From Gynurincola endophyticus (GTDB taxonomy: Bacteria; Bacteroidota; Bacteroidia; Chitinophagales; Chitinophagaceae), in contig NZ_RCWL01000003.1 in NCBI RefSeq assembly GCF_003991195.1, positions 310,001 through 374,000 on the forward strand: a stretch of DNA of 64,000 nucleotides. The letters run 5' to 3'. Made by a program: the position numbers and the translations under genes. Shown here one piece after another: positions 59,538 to 64,000 of the stretch; the first letter of the stretch is position 1, and each line of letters begins with the position of its first letter. The notes under the pieces are model-generated. The model was not told the origin of the DNA. It worked only from the letters and a program-made list of their open reading frames with translations, and ran no database searches.

Positions 59538-62264
59538 ATGCAGCGCAAGTTCAAATTTTTTATAGTTCAACTGTTTTTGACGATTAATTTTATTGGCTCT
59601 GTAAGTGCTCAGAATACAGATACCATACCCTCTAAACCCGATCCGGTGTTAGAGGCAATCAACAACTCATTAAGACCGATTGAATATACCATTGCTGGCG
59701 TTACCGTTACCGGTACCTCCAGATATGATGCACAATTGTTGATGTCAATCTCCGGGTTACATGTGGGTTCTGAGATATTACTACCGGGTTCAGATATTAT
59801 CAGCAAAGCCATTATTAACCTCTGGAATCAAAGATTATTCTCCAATGTAGAGATTTATTATACCAAACTGGAAGGAAAAAATCTTTATCTCGAAATAAGC
59901 GTTACCGAACGCCCCGCACTTTCAAAATATGTTTTAAGAGGAGTAAAAAAGACTGACGAAGATGAGTTGAAGCCGAAAATGGGATTAAGGATCGGTGGAG
60001 TTGTTACTGAAAACGTAATTATGACTTCTACCGATGCGATCAGAGGCTATTTTAGTGAGAAGGGGTACCAGAATGTGAAAATTAATGTTGACGAAGCACC
60101 TGATCCGGCTCTTCCGAATACAGTAATTCTTTATTACAACGTAAACAAAGGCAGCAAAGTGAAAGTAGAAGATGTAAGCTTCTACGGAAATGAAGAAGTT
60201 TCTGAATTGAAATTGAAAAAGCGCTTAAAAGGAACGAAAGAATTATCACGACTAACATTATATCCGGAAAACGATACCAGTTACTTTGGGGTTTCCACAA
60301 AACCATCGTTTAAGGAATTTATGAAAGATTACGGATTTCTCAGCCCTACCAAAACCAAGGATTTCTTAGATCCGTATTTCAGATTTAAACTATTCAGCTC
60401 TGCTAAATTCAACGATAAGAAATTCGAGGAAGATAAAGAAAGCGTTATCCGTTACTACAACTCTATCGGATATCGTGATGCGAACATCATAAAAGATACG
60501 CAGTATTTCAATAACAAAGGAAGAATGGAAATTGAAATATTAGTGTCAGAAGGTAACCGTTACTATTTTGGTGACATCGCCTGGAAAGGAAATACAAAAT
60601 TCAATGACTCTCTGTTAACTGCTCTTCTGGGTATTAAGAAAGGAGACATTTACAATATTGAAACACTTTACAGAAAATTAGGTAAAGAGTTAACTCCGGA
60701 AGGAGGTGATATCAGCGGTTACTACATGGATGATGGATACTTATTCTTCCAGGTAGATCCGGTTGAAACGGCAGTCTACAATGATACGATTGACTTTGAA
60801 ATCAGAATCATTGAGGGGCCGCAGGCTACGATCAAGAATATTAATATCGCCGGAAACGAGAAAACGAAAGATCACGTGGTGAGAAGAGAGCTCAGAACCA
60901 TTCCGGGTGAGAAATTCAGCCGTACCGATTTGATCCGTACGCAAAGAGAGTTATCTCAATTGGGTTATTTTAACCAGGAAAAAATCGGAATGAATCCGAT
61001 TCCTGATCAGGAAAGTGGTACTGTGGATATCAACTTTACTTTAGAAGAAAAATCATCCGACCAGTTAGAACTGTCTGCCGGTTGGGGAGGTGGTATCGGT
61101 TTAACCGGTACGCTAGGGGTCACTTTCAATAACTTCTCCATTAAAAATCTTTTCAAAAAAGGTTATTGGGATCGTTTACCAACAGGGGATGGTCAGAAAC
61201 TGAGCCTGCGATTACAGTCAAACGGTAGAGCTTATCAATCATATAACGTTTCATTTACTGAGCCCTGGTTAGGAGGAAAAAGAAGAAACCAGTTTACGAT
61301 TAGTGCTTATAAGAGCTTGTTCCGTACTGGTGGTCTGGATCAGAACTATCGTTACTATTTCAGTGATACCAATAAGCTGAGTAACTTTGGTGTGGTGGTT
61401 TCATTAGGAAAGCAGTTAAGATGGCCTGATGACTTCTTTACATTAGTATACTCATTGAACTTTACTCAATATAAACTTCAAAACTATCCATACTTTACGC
61501 AAGCGTTCACTGATGGTACTTCGAACAACCTTAGTATGAAACTGGCGTTAAACAGAAACTCTGCAGGTCCGAACCCGATGTTCCCGACCTCCGGATCAAA
61601 CTTTATGGCGAGTGTTCAGTTTACTCCACCTTATTCATTGTTTAATAAGGGCATCTCGGATGCAGATAACTTTAAGTTACCTGAATTTCACAAATGGAGA
61701 GTAAACGCAGAATGGTTTCTGCCGATCGGCCGTCCGCACGGAGAAGATCGCTCGAAACAGTTTGTGATCCGTGCTGCAGCCAAATATGGTTTCATGGGTA
61801 GATACAATAAAAACTTAGATTACTCTCCATTCGAAAGATTCCAGGTGGGGGATGCAGGTTTAGCAAACGGTAACTGGGTGATGGGGTATGATATCATCGC
61901 ACACAGAGGTTACCCGGTTTATGAAACTTCTGACCCTAAAGTAAACCCTGATCAATCAAATGCCAGACAGTTCTTTACCATATTTAATAAATATTCGTTA
62001 GAATTGAGATATCCATTCTCTACGAATCCAAACTCTACTATCTTTGGTATGGTATGGTTCGAGGCCGCGAACGGCTGGTATGATTATAAGTCATACAATC
62101 CGTTTAAGTTACGCCGTTCTGCAGGGGTGGGTATGCGTTTCTTCTTACCGATGTTCGGTTTGTTAGGATTTGACTATGGTGTTGGTTTTGATAGACTTAC
62201 GCCAGGAAATGGCATCAAAAACGCAACCAGGTTCACCTTTATGTTAGGATTTGAACCGGAATAA
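59538..62264 (+). CDS. bamA: outer-membrane protein assembly factor BamA
   Basis: The core of the machine that inserts beta-barrel proteins in the outer membrane. The 908-residue protein has a signal peptide (about 1-25), several POTRA domains (up to five, about 45-505; for example I-K-N-I-N-I-A-G-N-E-K-T) and an Omp85 barrel (about 515-908) ending in the M-L-G-F-E-P-E form. It is longer than the 810-residue E. coli form because of insertions between POTRA domains. The ATG at 59538 is used. The first OmpH gene follows after 28 bases. Confidence 0.95.
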   Translation: MQRKFKFFIVQLFLTINFIGSVSAQNTDTIPSKPDPVLEAINNSLRPIEYTIAGVTVTGTSRYDAQLLMSISGLHVGSEILLPGSDIISKAIINLWNQRLFSNVEIYYTKLEGKNLYLEISVTERPALSKYVLRGVKKTDEDELKPKMGLRIGGVVTENVIMTSTDAIRGYFSEKGYQNVKINVDEAPDPALPNTVILYYNVNKGSKVKVEDVSFYGNEEVSELKLKKRLKGTKELSRLTLYPENDTSYFGVSTKPSFKEFMKDYGFLSPTKTKDFLDPYFRFKLFSSAKFNDKKFEEDKESVIRYYNSIGYRDANIIKDTQYFNNKGRMEIEILVSEGNRYYFGDIAWKGNTKFNDSLLTALLGIKKGDIYNIETLYRKLGKELTPEGGDISGYYMDDGYLFFQVDPVETAVYNDTIDFEIRIIEGPQATIKNINIAGNEKTKDHVVRRELRTIPGEKFSRTDLIRTQRELSQLGYFNQEKIGMNPIPDQESGTVDINFTLEEKSSDQLELSAGWGGGIGLTGTLGVTFNNFSIKNLFKKGYWDRLPTGDGQKLSLRLQSNGRAYQSYNVSFTEPWLGGKRRNQFTISAYKSLFRTGGLDQNYRYYFSDTNKLSNFGVVVSLGKQLRWPDDFFTLVYSLNFTQYKLQNYPYFTQAFTDGTSNNLSMKLALNRNSAGPNPMFPTSGSNFMASVQFTPPYSLFNKGISDADNFKLPEFHKWRVNAEWFLPIGRPHGEDRSKQFVIRAAAKYGFMGRYNKNLDYSPFERFQVGDAGLANGNWVMGYDIIAHRGYPVYETSDPKVNPDQSNARQFFTIFNKYSLELRYPFSTNPNSTIFGMVWFEAANGWYDYKSYNPFKLRRSAGVGMRFFLPMFGLLGFDYGVGFDRLTPGNGIKNATRFTFMLGFEPE

Positions 62265-62292
62265 CAGGTGTTCATCTTTAAATTCTTATGTT

Positions 62293-62811
62293 ATGATGAA
62301 GAAATTTTTGTTTGCTATCTGTTTTTTAACATTTGTAGGTAGTACCGGATTGTTTGCACAGCGTTATGCTATTATTGATTCTAAATATATTTTAGGAAAA
62401 CTTCCGGAGTATACGGAAGCAACGGAAAAGTTGAACGCTTTTTCGCAACAGGCTGAAAAAGAAATCGGACAATTGCAGGCAAACCTCGACCGGCTTTATC
62501 AGCAATATGATGCGGAAAGAGCATTGCTAAGTCCGACGCTTTTGAAAAAACGTGAAGACGAATTATTTCTAAAGGAAAAAGAAATTAAAGATCTGCAAAG
62601 AAAAGTTTTTGGTTACGAAGGTGATTTGTTCAAGAAACGTCAGGAGTTAATTCAGCCGATACAGGATAAATTATATGCGGCGATTCAGAAAATTGCTACT
62701 GCTCGTCAGTATGATTTTATATTAGATAAAAGCGAAGGAATAACAATTATTTTTTCCGATCCTAAACTGGATAAAAGCGAAGATATTTTAAAAGAGTTGG
62801 GTGTTAAATAA
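62293..62811 (+). CDS. OmpH/Skp-family periplasmic chaperone (first copy)
   Basis: A 172-residue exported protein with a signal peptide (about 1-22, ending L-F-A-Q) followed by Y-A-I-I-D-S-K-Y-I-L, the Skp/OmpH start, then a long charged coiled coil (about 45-120). Skp trimers hold unfolded outer-membrane proteins for BamA, whose gene is directly upstream. The start can be either of two adjacent ATG codons (62293, 62296). Confidence 0.92.
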   Translation: MMKKFLFAICFLTFVGSTGLFAQRYAIIDSKYILGKLPEYTEATEKLNAFSQQAEKEIGQLQANLDRLYQQYDAERALLSPTLLKKREDELFLKEKEIKDLQRKVFGYEGDLFKKRQELIQPIQDKLYAAIQKIATARQYDFILDKSEGITIIFSDPKLDKSEDILKELGVK

Positions 62812-62905
62812 ATTACAATTCACTCGGTTTTTCGAAAGTATTTCGTATTATTACTCCATAAACAATCAACCCAATAACCGATTCGTCGGTGGATTTTTTT
62901 AAATT

Positions 62906-63445
62906 ATGAAACACATGAAAAAAGTTTTGATTGCACTCTCTATTGTATTCTTAACAGTGAGTGGTTTTGAAGCGAATGCACAAAAAATTGGTTATATCAG
63001 CGTAAATGAGGTGATCATGATCATGCCTGAAACCGCTAAAGCACAAGCACAATTAGAAGAATTCAGAAACGCTTTAATTCAAAGCGCTAATGATAAAGAA
63101 ACAGCTTTTAATGCTTCTGTTGAAAAATTCTTAGCAGACTCTTTAAAAATGACTGAAGCTCAAAAAACTGTAAAACGTCAGGATCTGATGAAGTTGCAAC
63201 AAGAGTTAAGCCAGGAAGATCAAAGAATGCAAGACCAGTTTCAAAAGAAACAACAGGAAGTAATTGCTCCTATTCAAGCTAAAGCTTTAACTACTATCCA
63301 GGCTATTGCTAAAGAAGGTAACTATACTTACGTTCTTGAAAAAGAAGCAATGATTGTTGCTCCTAATGCAGATGACTTGTTGCCTTTAGTTGCTAAAAAA
63401 TTAAGTGTAACAATTCCTGCTACCATTCAGGTAGGAAAACAATAG
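62906..63445 (+). CDS. OmpH/Skp-family periplasmic chaperone (second copy)
   Basis: A 179-residue exported protein with a signal peptide (about 1-25, ending A-N-A-Q) and K-I-G-Y-I-S-V-N-E-V, then a coiled-coil arm of about 70 residues and the family end. It is a paralogue of the gene 94 bases upstream; tandem OmpH pairs after bamA are usual in Bacteroidota. A terminator at 63470-63499 follows. Confidence 0.92.
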   Translation: MKHMKKVLIALSIVFLTVSGFEANAQKIGYISVNEVIMIMPETAKAQAQLEEFRNALIQSANDKETAFNASVEKFLADSLKMTEAQKTVKRQDLMKLQQELSQEDQRMQDQFQKKQQEVIAPIQAKALTTIQAIAKEGNYTYVLEKEAMIVAPNADDLLPLVAKKLSVTIPATIQVGKQ

Positions 63446-63469
63446 TCAAAAAAATATATAAAGTTTCTG

Positions 63470-63499
63470 AAGCCTTCCACAATGTGGAGGGCTTTTTTT
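63470..63499 (+). terminator. terminator of the bamA-ompH unit
   Basis: AAGCCTTCC (63470-63478) pairs with GGAGGGCTT (63486-63494), with one G-T pair, around ACAATGT, followed by a T run. Confidence 0.82.
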
Positions 63500-63509
63500 A
63501 TATTGCAGC

Positions 63510-64000
63510 ATGCGTGCAATAGGTGTTTTTGATTCAGGATATGGTGGATTGACTATCTTAAAGTCTATCACTTCTGTATTACCTTCTTACGATTTTATTT
63601 ATCTCGGAGATAATGCCCGTGCTCCCTATGGTACAAGGTCGTTCGAAACAGTGTATCAATATACCTGGCAAGCTGTGCAAAAACTTTTCGCTGAAGGATG
63701 CCCTTTAGTAATCTTAGCTTGTAATACGGCTTCGGCAAAAGCATTGCGCACCATCCAGCAAAAAAATCTTCCACAACAGTACAGTAACCGTCGTGTGTTA
63801 GGAGTAATTCGTCCTACAGCAGAAGTTATCGGAAATATGACACGGTCTAATACCGTAGGTATCATGGCCACTAAAGGAACAGTTGCTTCTGAAAGTTACT
63901 TACTCGAAATTGATAAGTTCTATCCGCAAGTAAAAGTGTTGCAGCAGGCCTGTCCTTTATTTGTTCCGCTGATTGAACAGCAGGAACATCTTTCACCCGG
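63510..64000 (+). CDS. murI: glutamate racemase, N-terminal part (cut by window edge)
   Basis: Converts L- to D-glutamate for peptidoglycan. The frame runs from ATG at 63510 to the end of the window without a stop, 163 codons. The start I-G-V-F-D-S-G-Y-G-G-L-T gives the catalytic-base region (Asp8, Ser9), and the first catalytic Cys71 is in A-C-N-T-A-S-A. The second Cys half lies outside the window. The ATG is 64 bases after the ompH stop, separated by a terminator. Confidence 0.95.
   Translation, partial: MRAIGVFDSGYGGLTILKSITSVLPSYDFIYLGDNARAPYGTRSFETVYQYTWQAVQKLFAEGCPLVILACNTASAKALRTIQQKNLPQQYSNRRVLGVIRPTAEVIGNMTRSNTVGIMATKGTVASESYLLEIDKFYPQVKVLQQACPLFVPLIEQQEHLSP

Noticed and set aside
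1-64000. CRISPR arrays, insertion sequences, integrases, rRNA and tRNA genes
   Set aside because: No regular repeat-spacer pattern, transposase or integrase motif, or tRNA/rRNA sequence was recognised by eye; a tRNAscan or Infernal run would be needed to exclude a missed RNA gene.

Overview
The window is an AT-rich chromosomal segment of a member of the Bacteroidota, most likely a Chitinophagaceae-like (Chitinophagales/Sphingobacteriales) bacterium. The lineage call rests on a gldC gliding gene, a secreted protein with a type IX secretion (T9SS) C-terminal sorting domain, a DUF6089/PorG-like protein, the Bacteroidota families DUF4290, DUF2911 and TIGR02757, many TAnnTTTG promoter boxes close to start codons, and an almost complete lack of strong Shine-Dalgarno sequences. 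The content is mostly housekeeping. No rRNA, tRNA, CRISPR array, insertion sequence or prophage was recognised.

Layout. 1-2.3 kb: three small secreted proteins (one cut by the window edge), RNase HII and a TauE/SafE exporter. 2.3-8.2 kb: heme A synthase, a membrane-anchored patatin/cPLA2-like hydrolase, a diacylglycerol-kinase-like lipid kinase, FabH and a DUF2905 protein. 8.3-15.1 kb: BipA, a small CxxC membrane protein, MeaB with an MsbA-like ABC exporter, a family 2 glycosyltransferase and a Lon-substrate-binding-domain protein. 15.2-17.8 kb: an overlapping coaX, outer-membrane protein, lptC operon. 17.8-18.6 kb: the longest non-coding stretch, with spaced repeats and a strong terminator. 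18.6-28 kb: an SDR, GH29 fucosidase, LysRS, two bacterial PH-domain membrane proteins, a flavin reductase/FAH-family pair and a penicillin-binding-type serine hydrolase.

28.2-31.2 kb is a lipid-modification neighbourhood: an acyl desaturase, a fatty-acid 2-hydroxylase-like protein and, convergent to them, a GNAT-fold protein resembling the bacterial ceramide synthase family. 31.3-39.3 kb: a hotdog thioesterase, then an OmpR-type two-component system and a TolC/adaptor/CzcA-like RND efflux set. 39.4-48 kb: TIGR02757, a cystathionine gamma-synthase-type enzyme, a PepSY-like protein, tandem DUF2911 proteins, an ACP phosphodiesterase-like protein, a deoxyhypusine-synthase-like enzyme, RpiB, TatC and a CNNM/CorC protein.

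48-64 kb carries envelope and motility functions: DUF4290, MurA (with Asp in place of the catalytic Cys) and Gmk; a T9SS cargo protein; then GldC, YqeY, CvpA, an alpha/beta hydrolase, a CBS protein, a one-POTRA Omp85 protein, NAD kinase, PorG-like protein, undecaprenyl diphosphate synthase, BamA, two Skp/OmpH chaperones and the start of murI. The last block links peptidoglycan lipid-carrier synthesis, outer-membrane protein assembly and probably T9SS.

The observations most worth following are the deoxyhypusine-synthase homologue that keeps the catalytic Lys but lacks several spermidine-contact residues, the candidate ceramide/hydroxy-fatty-acid cluster, the spaced repeat array at 17.9-18.1 kb, the edge cluster of small basic secreted proteins, and the substituted proton-relay triad of the RND pump. 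I found no clearly undescribed multi-gene system.
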